64,000 bases of DNA from Cotesia glomerata (GCF_020080835.1 NC_058158.1:15226882-15290881); one strand, 5' to 3'; shown: positions 1-9,831, counted from the stretch's first letter. Numbers and translations are program-made. The notes: generated by a model from the sequence alone, not told the origin.

Positions 1-1
1 T

Positions 2-2701
2 CACTTTGCTCTGATAAAAAATTTATCAAGGTTGGTTAAAAGTAAATTATCCAAAGGTCATTCAAAGTTATTTTTTTGTGATCGATGTCTTAATCATTAT
101 AAAAAAAAAAAAACGTTTCATCAACACAAACTTGATTGTTTTAAAATAAATAAGGTTTGTATGGAACTTCCAAATGAAGAGAATAAAATTTTAAAATTCA
201 CTAAGTTTCAGTACAAGGATACTGTACCATTTGTTGTGTATGCAGATTTAGAATGCATGCTTGAACCCCAAGGAGATGATGAAAACAACACTCAGAAACA
301 TGTTCCACACAGTATAGCATTTTATTGTCATTGCACTTACAATGATAAACTTTCCAAATTTGAAATTAATCGCTCGCCGTCTTGTATTGAGTGGTTTGTA
401 AAAAAATTACAGTCTTTAGCTTTTGAATTTGATTACTATTTACGCAATCCAATACCAATGAAAAAACTAACTAAAGAGGAACAGAATAGTCATGATCAGG
501 CAACTATTTGTCATATTTGTGAAAAATTTTTTATTTCCGATCAAGATAAATGTTATGATCATAATCACTTTACGGGCAATTATCGTGGCCCTGCCCATAC
601 ATCCTGCAATTTAAATTATCAGAAACCTCAAATAATTCCAGTTGTTTTTCACAATTTATCTGGTTATGATTCTCATTTTTTAATCAAACATTTAGCTACA
701 GTTTTCAAAGGTAGAATGACTTTACTACCAATTAATAAAGAAAAATATATATCTTTTACCAAATCAGTTGATGAAACTTTAGTTACTTTACGCTTTATAG
801 ATTCATTCAAATTCATGGCATCTAGCCTAGACAAATTATCATCTTATCTTGAAGATAATAATAAAAAAATAACAAAATCGCATTATCCCGATACAGAACA
901 ATTTAAATTAGTCACTCGCAAAGGTGTATTCCCATATGAATATATTGATTGCATCGATAAACTTGATGATAAACAGCTGCCTGATAGAGACTTATTTTAT
1001 TCAAGGTTATCTAATGAGTACATTTCTGATGAAGATTATGATTTTGCAAAGTTAGTTTGGAGTAAATTCAATATCAGAACCCTAGGAGAGTACTCAGACT
1101 TATATCTTAAGACTGATGTACTTCTTCTAGCTGATATTTTTGAAAATTTTAGATCAAGTTGTTTGAAAACGTATAGTTTAGATCCATGTCACTTTTACAC
1201 TCTTCCGGGTCTTGCACTTGAAGCTATGCTTCGTTATACTGGTGTAGAACTTGAGCTGTTGACTGATCCCGAAATGTTACTTTTTATTGAAAAGGGCATT
1301 CGTGGTGGGGTTTCAATGTGTGTCAATCGGTATGCTGTGGCAAATAATCGTTATATGGGAGAGAAATTTGATCAGAGCAAAGATGAATCCTATCTCATGT
1401 ACTATGACGTAAACAATTTATATGGTGCAGCAATGAGCATGTCATTACCAAAAGGTTCATTCGAATGGGTAGAGGTTAGTCGGTGTGTAGATCAGTACTT
1501 GAATGATGTTGATGAAAGTATTGGTTACATACTAGAAGTAGATATAGATTACCCAGAAGAGTTACATAATTTACACAAAGATTTGCCTCTATGTCCTGAA
1601 CACTTTGTACCACCAGGAAGTAAACAAACTAAATTAACTACAACTCTTTATTCAAAAAAAAATTATGTAATTCATTATAAGAATTTAAAACAATGTTTAA
1701 GTTTAGGTCTAAAGTTATCTAAAATTCATAGAATATTGAAATTCAAACAATCTCCATGGTTAAAGCCATATATTGATAAAAACACACAGTGTAGACAAAA
1801 TGCCAAGAATGATTTTGAAAAAAATTTATTTAAACTCATGAATAACAGTGTATTTGGTAAGACTATGGAAAATGTAAGAAAACATAAAGATGTGCATTTA
1901 ATTACTAAATGGGGGGGAAGCTATGGTGCGAAAGCTTTAATTTCTAAACCTAATTTTCATAGTCTTACTATTTTTGGTGAAGACATAGTTATAATTGAAC
2001 TAACAAAAGCTAAAGTCTATTTTAATAAGCCAATCCATGTTGGATTTTCTATATTAGATTTATCGAAAATATTCATTTATGACTTTCACTATAATTATAT
2101 TAAAAACAATTATCGACATACCTCTAAATTAATGTATACAGATACTGATAGCTTAATCTACCATTTTACTGTACCAGACATTTATGAAGACATTAAGCGT
2201 GATCTATCAAAGTTCGATACCTCTGACTACCCTGTTGATAATATTTATCAAATGCCGTTGATTAATAAAAAAGTTCTGGGGCTTATGAAGGATGAAAATA
2301 ATGGAAAAATTATGTCCAAATTTGTGGGTCTCAGAGCTAAACTGTATGCTTTCGAAATATTTAATCCTGCTGAAGAAAAAGATAAAATTAAAAAAGCAGC
2401 AAAAGGTGTCAAAGGTTCAACTTTGAAAACCATTACATTCAATGATTTCAAAGAATGTCTGAATAACCATGTTAATTTATTACATGAGCACTTTATAATT
2501 AAAAATAAAAATCATGAAGTATGTACTGCAATTCAGAAAAAATTAACTTTAAGCTGGGGAGACGATAAACGCCAGTTATTAAAAAATAGTACTGACACTT
2601 TACCATGGGGATTTAATGTATCTGTTAATGAATTAATGAAGATAGAAAATCCTCAAGACAAAATTAAGAAAATAAAATTTAAAAAAAGAAAATTAATGTA
2701 A
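2..2701 (+). CDS. polB: Protein-primed type B DNA polymerase (partial, N-terminus outside window)
   Basis: This enzyme replicates the Polinton genome by protein priming. The frame is open to the left window edge, so the first TTG or ATG is not the real start and at least ten codons upstream of base 32 belong to it. Counting residues from base 32: a CxxC zinc motif at 16-19; Exo I DLE at 72-74; an inserted CxxC...DHxH...C cluster at 160-192 resembling an HNH/endonuclease VII fold; Exo II NLSGYD at 208-213; Exo III near 355-370; palm motif A DVNNLYG from 459; motif B around 601-612; motif C DTDS near 703. No stop or frameshift interrupts about 900 codons. The gene converges on the integrase, with AATAAA near 2730. 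The family is certain. Activity of this copy is unknown because its N-terminus is not visible. Confidence 0.96.
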   Translation, partial: HFALIKNLSRLVKSKLSKGHSKLFFCDRCLNHYKKKKTFHQHKLDCFKINKVCMELPNEENKILKFTKFQYKDTVPFVVYADLECMLEPQGDDENNTQKHVPHSIAFYCHCTYNDKLSKFEINRSPSCIEWFVKKLQSLAFEFDYYLRNPIPMKKLTKEEQNSHDQATICHICEKFFISDQDKCYDHNHFTGNYRGPAHTSCNLNYQKPQIIPVVFHNLSGYDSHFLIKHLATVFKGRMTLLPINKEKYISFTKSVDETLVTLRFIDSFKFMASSLDKLSSYLEDNNKKITKSHYPDTEQFKLVTRKGVFPYEYIDCIDKLDDKQLPDRDLFYSRLSNEYISDEDYDFAKLVWSKFNIRTLGEYSDLYLKTDVLLLADIFENFRSSCLKTYSLDPCHFYTLPGLALEAMLRYTGVELELLTDPEMLLFIEKGIRGGVSMCVNRYAVANNRYMGEKFDQSKDESYLMYYDVNNLYGAAMSMSLPKGSFEWVEVSRCVDQYLNDVDESIGYILEVDIDYPEELHNLHKDLPLCPEHFVPPGSKQTKLTTTLYSKKNYVIHYKNLKQCLSLGLKLSKIHRILKFKQSPWLKPYIDKNTQCRQNAKNDFEKNLFKLMNNSVFGKTMENVRKHKDVHLITKWGGSYGAKALISKPNFHSLTIFGEDIVIIELTKAKVYFNKPIHVGFSILDLSKIFIYDFHYNYIKNNYRHTSKLMYTDTDSLIYHFTVPDIYEDIKRDLSKFDTSDYPVDNIYQMPLINKKVLGLMKDENNGKIMSKFVGLRAKLYAFEIFNPAEEKDKIKKAAKGVKGSTLKTITFNDFKECLNNHVNLLHEHFIIKNKNHEVCTAIQKKLTLSWGDDKRQLLKNSTDTLPWGFNVSVNELMKIENPQDKIKKIKFKKRKLM

Positions 2702-2807
2702 ATAATTGTAAATCTATTTCAAGGGTTATAAATAAAGTATAAAAATTTATGTTTTTAAAATTTTTTTATTTCGATTCAATGTATTAGATCTTTCATCTAT
2801 AATTTAT

Positions 2808-3592
2808 TTACATATCAGTTTCATCAATCCAGCTATTGTGTTTACTATCAAAGCCCAACCATTTCACATACAATTTATTTCCACGTTTTTTTAACACTTT
2901 CTCAACGAGGAAAATATCTGAGTACTTGGCTTTGCTGAGTTCTTCGTTGTAAAACCCACCTTTAATTGGTATACCAATCCAGTCTTCCAGCTCATACGTT
3001 ACCGGATCCGTATTTCGCACTTTTGATGATTGAGATTTCATTGGCATATAAATATTTTCCAGCAATGACCATTCCTGAGCCTTAGTTACATCAATAGGTT
3101 TCATTTTTATTGTGCGATGTTTAGTATTATTGTAAGTATTTACCAACTCAGCAAGCATATCAATCCATTTGTAACTTCCACGAGCTGAGAATTCTCGCCA
3201 CATTTTAGTTTTTAAGGTTCGATTGAATCTCTCAACTATACTCGCTTTCATGTTTGAATATGTTGAATATAAATTGATGTCGTGACGTTCCATGAGCTTT
3301 TTAAATTCTGTATTGTAAAACTCTTTACCCTGATCAACATGTAAATTTTTGGGAACTCTTCCCTGCTCAAGCACAGACTTTTGATTGGAACTGTCCACGC
3401 AAACTTTGAAAATGTATCTATAATTGTTAGTAAATACTTATATCCTTTATTCACACTCGCATATGGGATCATCTCCACTAAGTCAGCTTGCCAAGTTTCA
3501 TCAATTCCACGAATATCAAAATGACGACGTGGATAATTTCTTCGAGCTGGCTTATGAAGTTCATGTGCTATTACTGATTTTTTCTCCTCCAT
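2808..3592 (-). pseudogene. Polinton retroviral-type integrase with chromodomain, frameshifted
   Basis: This would join the element ends to host DNA. Two frames carry the protein. The upstream frame (3592 to about 3390) has the first catalytic Asp in WQADLVEM followed by TIIDTFSKFAW. The downstream frame (about 3385 to 2808) has VDQGKEFYN, then ERFNRTLK after 33 intervening residues, and ends in a chromodomain-like YVKWLGF...NSWI. Near 3383 about a dozen residues seem missing and the frame changes, which points to a short out-of-frame deletion. The N-terminal HHCC zinc-binding part of related integrases is also absent: the frame opens inside the end of the fibre-like ORF. Both the catalytic core and the N-terminus are therefore damaged, and this copy should not be functional. 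Confidence 0.9.
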
Positions 3593-3986
3593 TGATTATA
3601 GCTTCCAGTTTCTTTATTCGTTGAGTATTCTCAGTAATTAATTCTTTTTTATGTTTCTGTCGTTTTATTATCACTTTTAATTCTTCATTTTCTTTTTTTA
3701 ATAAATTAAATGAAGTCTCTAACATTACCACTTGGGAGTGCAAATGTGAAATGACTTCTGATTGTTCTGTCATGAAACTGTTATACATTACAGACAGTTC
3801 TTTTTGAACAAATTGTACAGTTGCTGCATCATTAACACTTATAGGATTATCAACATTACACAGTCTCCTACTCTCTATATCATATTGTCCATCAGTAGTT
3901 ATTTTGAAACCTTGTCCACGTGGTCCTGGTGGTCCGCTGACTCCAACACCATTTTTCAACGATCGTCCAAATATATCAATGCTCAT
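3561..3986 (-). CDS. Collagen-like/coiled-coil protein, possible fibre or spike
   Basis: A 141-residue protein. Residues 1-17 are a short head; a collagen-type stretch GPPGPRGQGF lies near 18-28; residues 35-55 match the phage and virus fibre style 'YDIESRRLCNV...PISVNDAATVQFV'; residues 60-130 form a Lys/Glu-rich coiled coil with a leucine/isoleucine heptad pattern. It lies between the integrase and the DUF8207-like gene, on the same strand. The layout suggests a trimeric, elongated virion appendage; that role is inferred, not shown. Its 3' end overlaps the integrase frame by 32 bases at a place where the integrase N-terminus is missing. The C-terminus may therefore be a product of a local deletion rather than the ancestral end. 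Confidence 0.7.
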   Translation of the reverse strand: MSIDIFGRSLKNGVGVSGPPGPRGQGFKITTDGQYDIESRRLCNVDNPISVNDAATVQFVQKELSVMYNSFMTEQSEVISHLHSQVVMLETSFNLLKKENEELKVIIKRQKHKKELITENTQRIKKLEAIINGGEKISNST

Positions 3987-4043
3987 TGTTCTGTTTACTT
4001 TGAATGTTAACCGGTGAATGAAAAAATATTTTATAAACTGTTG

Positions 4044-4960
4044 CTAATGTATAACTCCAGCCTCCCTCAACTCTTCAATAATTGAAATAATTTCATTGGT
4101 GTGGCTTGAATTACCAGCAGCTTGAGATGCCATAAGCAAATGTAATCTGTCAACCAATTCATTTGGATCATCCCAGTAAACATAATCCATGTGTGCCTTT
4201 CGTTTTTTTGCTATCATAAATTTTGGTAATCCTTCACCAGTATATTTAGCAAGATAATCAGCAATATATTTCTCATACTTTTGAGAATAATCTCGATAAA
4301 TACCATTATCTGGTTTATAATTTTTTTTGTGCATATTTGTAAACTCCATAATTTCAAAATATTTTTTTAAATCATCTTGAGTGATCAGTGAATCTTGTGG
4401 TGATTTTTGGAATACTAACTCCAATAAACCTTCAGTTGTTGGATAGGTTTTATCCTTTATATGAATAGTATTACCAATAAATTTTACAGCTGAATCACCT
4501 ATATATAATTCATGGTTTTTTTTACGCACACCATATCTTAAATCAATCGTACGATGCTTTTATTTAAGTTATTCAAGTATTTGGTCAATAAATTCGATTT
4601 AGTTGGAGTACTTGTATTTACAGGAGATATTTGCATTTCATCAATTTTACTGTTAGCTGTGTCATCATCTGTTATTAAACTATCATACTTAGTTATTTCA
4701 TCATTTTGTGTTTTTTCAACCAATGCAAGTTTATTTTCTTCTTTGATTTTATTTTCAGTTTCTTCTTGCTTAAATTTTTTCTTTGATGATTCAATTAGGC
4801 TTTGCAGTGGTGTTACTACGGGCTTAAATAGTTCATCCAGATTTTTTTCGGCGGTATCTTTTCCCATTTTCAACAATTTATGCTTTTGTCTAATAGCATC
4901 ACTAACCTGAGATATTTGACGTAAAATATCTTTTCGCTCTGTAATTTCTTCAGGTTTCAT
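4044..4960 (-). pseudogene. DUF8207-like conserved Polinton protein, split by one frameshift
   Basis: Two adjacent minus-strand frames, 4960-4538 (140 residues: Glu/Lys-rich and helical, beginning MKPEEITERKDILRQ) and 4529-4044 (161 residues, containing YVYWDDPNELVDRLHLL), make one protein. The second frame is open upstream of its first Met and begins in the usual YGVRKK context. A single-base change near 4555-4560 explains the break. I know this protein as a common companion gene in insect Polintons, and I believe its C-terminal part is the one named DUF8207. Its role is unknown; coiled-coil content and position beside the ATPase and fibre-like gene suggest a structural or assembly job. The family call comes from memory of the motif. 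Confidence 0.75.
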
Positions 4961-5012
4961 GTTGGTGCAGTGATACTTACAGCATTTATGACTATAATTA
5001 ATTGGATGTTGG

Positions 5013-5714
5013 TCAATTTATACTGATAAAACAGTCAAAACCTTTTCTATATCTTCCACTATTCAGCTCACTGTCTTTATCAATGACTACAAAGCCATAC
5101 TTCCCATCATTCCAGCAAACTGAACACAAATCTTTAAATAAATTGTATGGCATATCTGTATTTACATGATCATCGTATACATGCTTTAAATTCATTTCAT
5201 CTTGACGAAATAATGCCAGAAAATTAACATTGTCTCGAATTAAATGTTTTGGTATACGTGTATAAGTTTGGCAAAGATAAAAACTGTCTACACCTTTGTG
5301 TCGACCCATGCAGAAGTAATCTCTGATGTGATCTTGTTTTTCACATGCAACATCATCAAATATCATCAATGAGTTAGGCTTTACATCATCAGGTGTCACT
5401 ACCGCTTCATGTTCATCGAATGTATAAAATCCAATATCTTTAATAGGTTTTAACAAAGATGCCAGAAATTTGTATTTCGGTTGGTTCAGAGACTTTGAAT
5501 AAAGATAGATATTGTCAAATCTCAACCCGTTTGGATGTATAATGAGAGACAACAGAGCGTTTGTTTTTCCACAATTTGATGGTCCGCAAAACACTGCGCG
5601 TACACTATTTGGTAATAAAGAACCGTGTCTTTTAATTTTTTTTGTTCCTGTACCAAGAACAATTTGATCAAAATTGATCACAGGCAACTTATTTTTCTGT
5701 TTTTTGAAGTTCAT
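5013..5714 (-). CDS. Genome-packaging ATPase (FtsK/HerA, A32-like)
   Basis: A 233-residue P-loop ATPase. Walker A GPSNCGKT is at residues 44-51, Walker B SLMIFDD at 115-121, and a sensor-like Gln precedes TYTRIPKHLIRDN near 150. This is the pattern of poxvirus A32 and of Polinton or adintovirus packaging ATPases, which drive DNA into a preformed capsid. The length is usual and the frame is intact. The start at 5714 is the first Met and faces the divergent capsid operon across an 86-bp gap. It is the best preserved gene of the minus-strand block. Confidence 0.93.
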   Translation of the reverse strand: MNFKKQKNKLPVINFDQIVLGTGTKKIKRHGSLLPNSVRAVFCGPSNCGKTNALLSLIIHPNGLRFDNIYLYSKSLNQPKYKFLASLLKPIKDIGFYTFDEHEAVVTPDDVKPNSLMIFDDVACEKQDHIRDYFCMGRHKGVDSFYLCQTYTRIPKHLIRDNVNFLALFRQDEMNLKHVYDDHVNTDMPYNLFKDLCSVCWNDGKYGFVVIDKDSELNSGRYRKGFDCFISIN

Positions 5715-5800
5715 GTCTCAAAGCTGCAGCATCGACTTCACTAATCAGGTATAAATACCAGCTTTTATAAAATTGTTGGACCAGTTGTGATGGTATCGTT
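5715..5800. promoter_or_regulatory. Divergent promoter region between ATPase and capsid genes
   Basis: An 86-bp spacer separates two genes transcribed away from each other. It contains TATAAATA at 5750-5757, embedded in the palindrome GGTATAAATACC and about 50 bases before the PLA2/pVI start. Because the palindrome reads the same on both strands, it could position transcription in both directions. No transcription data are available. Confidence 0.45.
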
Positions 5801-6646
5801 ATGAAGAGTAAATGTGGTAAGGGCTTCATAAATAATCTTATCAACAAGTTACCAGTTGAACTTCATATCCCAGGTTATCAGTATTGTGGACCTGGTACAA
5901 AGCTAGCGAAACGATTAGTTCGTGGAGATCCTGGAATTAATCCTTTAGACGCTGCGTGTAAAGAGCACGATATTGCCTACTCTACCAATCGAGATAATTT
6001 AGAAGTTCGCCACGAGGCTGATAAAGTATTAGCCGAAAAAGCCTGACAAAGATTTAAAGCAGCAGACTCTGGTATTGGAGAAAAAGCTGCTGCATGGACT
6101 GTTAATAAAATAATTAATGTCAAGAGACGATTTGGAATGGGGCTGAAAAAATCCAATAAAAGAAGAAAAGTTGGTAAAAAAAGTAGCAAAAAAAGAAAAA
6201 TGAGCAAGAAACCTCAAGTAGCGCTAACAAAAGTTATAACAGCGGCTGAAAAGTCTATGAAAGCAGGTGGAGATCCTATAAAATCAGCGCTCAAAGGAGC
6301 TCGTGAAGCGGTGAAAAAATCTGGCGGTAAGAAAAATGTCAAAGTGCCTCGTATTTTACCAATCCCATCAAAAATAGGAGGAGTACTTCCATTTTTGATT
6401 CCAATTTTTGCGGGGCTCTCTGCTATTGGGTCTCTCGCCGGTGGAGCAGCAGGAATTGCAAAAAGTGTAAATGATGCAAATGCTGCTAAAAAACAATTGG
6501 AAGAAGCCACACGTCATAACATGAAGATAGAAGAGATAGTCATGGGTAAAGGTTTATATTTAAGACCATACAGACGTGGTATGGGATTATATTTAAGACC
6601 GTCTCCTGCAGGCAAAGGATGCAAGAAGATGACAAAAAACACGTAG
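5801..6646 (+). pseudogene. PLA2-domain plus pVI-like minor capsid protein, one nonsense codon
   Basis: The N-terminal part is a parvovirus VP1-type phospholipase A2: the calcium loop YCGPGT is at residues 28-33 and the catalytic HD pair at 56-57. Such domains help particles cross endosomal membranes. The same frame continues after an in-frame TGA at 6044-6046. It runs through a Lys/Arg-rich region, a hydrophobic stretch (VLPFLIPIFAGLSAIGSLAGG) and a C-terminal repeat of GLYLRP units, resembling the adenovirus pVI/pX membrane-lytic and DNA-condensing proteins seen in Polintons. The related proteins I remember have Trp near this point, so a TGG-to-TGA change is a simple explanation. The 3' end overlaps the protease start by 28 bases. 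Everything except the single stop looks intact. Confidence 0.85.
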
Positions 6647-7014
6647 AGCTACCACATCGAGCATTAACAAATGTCGATATACTGAAATATGTTAAGGTTT
6701 TGAAAATTCCAAATTTCCGTGGAGTTTTTATGAGAAATGACTTACCAAAATCTGGACCTAGAAGCAATGAATCAGCAATTATCAATCTAGATGATAAAGA
6801 TGGACCAGGTACTCATTGGGTGGCATACAAAAAAATTGGTAATAATGTAATTTATTTTGACAGTTTTGGTAATTTACAGCCACCCCAAGACCTTATGGAT
6901 TATCTCGATGTTGGTAGCGTAAAATATAATCATGAAAGATATCAAAATTTTGACTCAATTATATGTGGACATTTATGTCTTAAATTTTTAGCTGGACAAT
7001 ATAAATTAAAGTGA
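6619..7014 (+). CDS. Adenovirus-type maturation cysteine protease
   Basis: A 131-residue protein of the C5/Ulp1-like protease clan that cleaves capsid precursors. His66 in GTHWVAY, Asp81 in YFDSFG and Cys116 in SIICGHLCL give the catalytic order H-D-C; Gln109 may serve the oxyanion hole. Length and motif spacing fit Polinton proteases. The start at 6619 lies inside the end of the preceding pVI-like frame, so the two genes are tightly packed and probably co-expressed. The likely substrate is the upstream PLA2/pVI protein; this is inferred from adenovirus biology. Confidence 0.93.
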   Translation: MQEDDKKHVELPHRALTNVDILKYVKVLKIPNFRGVFMRNDLPKSGPRSNESAIINLDDKDGPGTHWVAYKKIGNNVIYFDSFGNLQPPQDLMDYLDVGSVKYNHERYQNFDSIICGHLCLKFLAGQYKLK

Positions 7015-7036
7015 CTCACTGTTCAACTCATCAGAC

Positions 7037-7933
7037 ATGGCTGAGTCATTTACGTTAACACTGACTGGATCATCCTCAGTACTGGAAGCTAACTATTTCC
7101 CACCGATTGAATTATCACCAGCTAAAAATTATGTGTTGGGGTTTGTAGAGTTACTGACATTTAATTCGATACCTAATATAGATGTTGGTGCTAATAAATT
7201 TTATGTGTCTTATTCAGAGGACAACGTTGTCAATAATAAAAATAATATTACTAGTGAAAAAGTAAATAGTAAAAAAACAAAAAAGTCGAAAAGAAATGTT
7301 GCAATAATTACAAAAAATGATGATAGTATAAATGCTGTTCTAAATAATGAAGTGACATTTCCAACAAATAGTTCTGAGGAATTCATGGAAATCACAAAGA
7401 GTGATGAGAATACAATCTCTGTTAATAATAAAGTTCTAACTATACCAACAGGTAGTTATGAAATTACAGATATTGAAAGTTACATACGAAAATCATTACC
7501 GAAAATCAGTATCAATATTAAAGCCAATAACAATGAATTGAAAAGTGAGATTAAATGTGATCAGTTTATTGACTTTAGACCTCAAGATTCTATTGGTCAA
7601 CTATTGGGTTTCACAAACCGTCTCCTTGAACCTCACAAAACTCATTCATCAGATCTGCCTGTAACCATATTGAAACTCAACGCTCTAAGAATTGAATGTA
7701 ATATCACGTCAGGTGCATATATAAATGAATACAAAGTTCACACAATTCATGAATTTTTTCCAGGTGTTCCACCAGGATTTAAGATTGTTGAAGTACCAAC
7801 ACACGTCATTTACCTTCCAGTCGTCGCAAACGCTATACACAATGTGAGACTTCGAATAGTTGATCAGGACGGAAAATTAGTGAACTTTAGAGGTGAAATT
7901 ATTACTATCAGATTACATGTGAAAACTACTTAA
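7037..7933 (+). CDS. Penton-like minor capsid protein (single jelly roll)
   Basis: A 298-residue protein starting MAESFTLTLTGSSS, 22 bases after the protease stop. N-terminal beta-rich sequence (PAKNYVLGFVELLTFNSIPNI), then a Lys/Asn-rich loop around residues 65-105, then a beta-rich domain with GSYEI, GQLLGF and INEYKVHTIHEFFP...VIYLPV. This pattern and the gene position just before the major capsid gene match the Polinton penton protein that closes the icosahedral vertices. The frame is intact and of normal length. The hydrophilic insert is an exposed-loop candidate. Confidence 0.85.
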   Translation: MAESFTLTLTGSSSVLEANYFPPIELSPAKNYVLGFVELLTFNSIPNIDVGANKFYVSYSEDNVVNNKNNITSEKVNSKKTKKSKRNVAIITKNDDSINAVLNNEVTFPTNSSEEFMEITKSDENTISVNNKVLTIPTGSYEITDIESYIRKSLPKISINIKANNNELKSEIKCDQFIDFRPQDSIGQLLGFTNRLLEPHKTHSSDLPVTILKLNALRIECNITSGAYINEYKVHTIHEFFPGVPPGFKIVEVPTHVIYLPVVANAIHNVRLRIVDQDGKLVNFRGEIITIRLHVKTT

Positions 7934-7935
7934 TA

Positions 7936-8096
7936 ATGGGTATAGTTTTTGATACAAAAATTGGTTCTGGTTATAAAACAAACCAACATGGGTGAAAAAT
8001 ATCAGTCGACGAGTACCTCACAGAGTATTAACACGTCAGAACGCAGAATTCCTCAAGAATCTCGGATTAAAATTACGTGGAAAATTCGTAAAATAA
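7936..8096 (+). pseudogene. Small Polinton ORF between penton and major capsid, frameshifted
   Basis: ATG at 7936 begins MGIVFDTKIGSGYKTNQHG and stops at TGA. After a one-base shift near 7990 a second frame continues with ISRRVPHRVLTRQNAEFLKN and reaches TAA at 8094-8096. Together they would make a basic protein of about 53 residues, beginning two bases after the penton stop. The coherent residue composition across the shift and the position in the capsid gene block argue for a real but broken small gene. Function unknown. Confidence 0.5.
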
Positions 8097-8156
8097 AAAT
8101 AAACTTTGTTGTCTTGAGTGTATAATACCTCGACGAAAGTAAATTATTCGTGAGTA

Positions 8157-8321
8157 ATGTCGAAAAATCCAGTTTGTGACAGTTTAAAAAAATATTTGGA
8201 AAGTGAACAACATAAATACAGTAGAGACTTTTGTAAGGATAGTTGCAACGAAAAATCTGAAAAATTAAGCGATCTTCAAAATACAACAATCCAGAAAAAG
8301 GTGACAAATACGGTACACTAG
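8157..8321 (+). CDS. Small hypothetical protein upstream of major capsid gene
   Basis: An open frame of 54 codons begins MSKNPVCDSLKKYLESEQHK and ends at TAG 8319-8321, 22 bases before the major capsid start. It is hydrophilic, with three cysteines (CDSL...DFCKDSC) and helical charge patterning, and it fits the spacing of the tightly packed capsid block. I do not recognise it. Chance is possible at this length, but the spacing and composition make it a fair candidate for a structural or regulatory small protein. Confidence 0.4.
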   Translation: MSKNPVCDSLKKYLESEQHKYSRDFCKDSCNEKSEKLSDLQNTTIQKKVTNTVH

Positions 8322-8343
8322 GAGACAGGCGCTCGAGACGATA

Positions 8344-9566
8344 ATGGCAGATATCTTAAATATTCAACAACCAATAATTTTTGATGAGTCAATTGCTCAT
8401 TATGAGTCACATACCCATCAGCCGTATGCTTCATCAACACTGAATAATAATGATGAAGTTCGTATTACCATTCAAAATCAGAATTTGTACATACTTCCGA
8501 GCAAAAGTACACTACATGTTCTTGGTAAATTTACAAAGACGACAACACCGCTGTTGCTGCTACTACGAAGCTTGTCAACATGAGCATTGGTCACATGATT
8601 AAAGAATTCCGTTTATTGATGAATGGTGTTGAAATTGATCGAAATACCAATGTTGGTATCACCAGTACGATGAAAGGATATTTGTCTTTCAGCCCAAATC
8701 AATTAAGCAGTTTAGAAAATGCCGGCTGGTATACAAATGATGGAACTGAAGTCACCAATGAAGAAGGATACTTTGATTTATCCATTCCACTGAATATATT
8801 GTGTGGCTTCGCAGAAGATTATTTAAAAATTCTAATGAATGTTCAGCTTGAAATCATTCTTACAATAGCTAATACTGATATAAATGCTTATATACAAACG
8901 AATGCAGCAGCAGCAGAAAATGTGAAAGTTACTCTTCAAAAAATTGAATGGATTATGCCATACATTACACCGTCAGACAAAGAAAAAATTCAAGCATTGA
9001 ATTATATTACTAGCGATCCAGCTATTCCAATAAGTTTCAGAACTTGGGAATTATATGAATATCCATTGTTACCTGCAACTTCAAGACAAATTTGGGCTGT
9101 CAAAACATCAACACAGCTAGAGAAGCCGCGTTGTGTGATTCTTGGATTCCAAACAGCAAGAAAGAATGACGCTAGAAAGAATTCCAGTCAATTTGATCAC
9201 TGCAATATTCGAAACATCAAGCTATTTTTGAATTCTCAAAGTTATCCTTATGGGGACTTGAATTTAAATATAAATAGCAACCAGTATGCTTTATTATATG
9301 ATATGTACTTGAACTTCCAAACGTCATACTACAATAAAGAAGCAGAACCGATATTGACTAAGAAAAAATTCTTACAAGAAGCACCACTTTGTGTCATCGA
9401 CTGCTCCAAGCAAAACGAGGCTATAAAATCTGGACCAGTAGATATTAGATTGGAATTTGAATCATCAGTTGCATTTCCAGCCAATACAACTGCGTATTGT
9501 CTAATTATTCACGATCGTATTATTGAATATAAGCCTATAAGCAACACTGTACGAAAATTAATGTAA
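8344..9566 (+). pseudogene. Major capsid protein (double jelly roll), one frameshift
   Basis: Two frames encode the hexon-type major capsid protein. The first, 8344-8583, begins MADILNIQQPIIFDESIAHYE; the second, open upstream of its Met at 8580 and running to 9566, has MIKEFRLLMNGVEIDR, the tryptophan/proline-rich middle, and LYDMYLNFQTSYYN near the C-terminus, all typical of Polinton capsid proteins. The switch occurs in an A-rich stretch around 8531-8540, consistent with loss of one base. No other damage is seen over about 400 codons. A sequencing error cannot be excluded from the sequence alone. Confidence 0.9.
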
Positions 9567-9576
9567 AACAAAAATA

Positions 9577-9831
9577 ATGACTGTTAAATTCAATTTGACA
9601 CCAACTATGCATTACATGCATGTTTGGGCTTCAGCATATCAACTTGCAAGACAAGGAGAGTGGGAAAGAGCAGCTAGAGATAGAGAGAGATTCAGAGAAA
9701 GAATTAAAAGGACAAGTAAAGTTATAGATCCTGTACTAAGGAAAAAATTATTTCAGCTGAAAATTGAACAATTAAGTAAAATTATAGAACCTGTACTAAT
9801 TAAAAAACATTTTTCAATAAAAAATAAATAA
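9577..9831 (+). CDS. Small basic, Arg-rich hypothetical protein
   Basis: An 84-residue protein starting 10 bases after the capsid stop. It has an amphipathic, charge-rich helix (EWERAARDRERFRERIKR) followed by two copies of a repeat: SKVIDPVLRKKLFQLKIEQL and then SKIIEPVLIKKHFSIKN. It is the last plus-strand gene and converges on the gene at 9966-10766. AATAAA lies at its end. Function unknown; a DNA-binding or virion-core role is possible from its charge only. Bases 9832-9965 between the two genes are AT-rich, with no further frame. Confidence 0.45.
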   Translation: MTVKFNLTPTMHYMHVWASAYQLARQGEWERAARDRERFRERIKRTSKVIDPVLRKKLFQLKIEQLSKIIEPVLIKKHFSIKNK

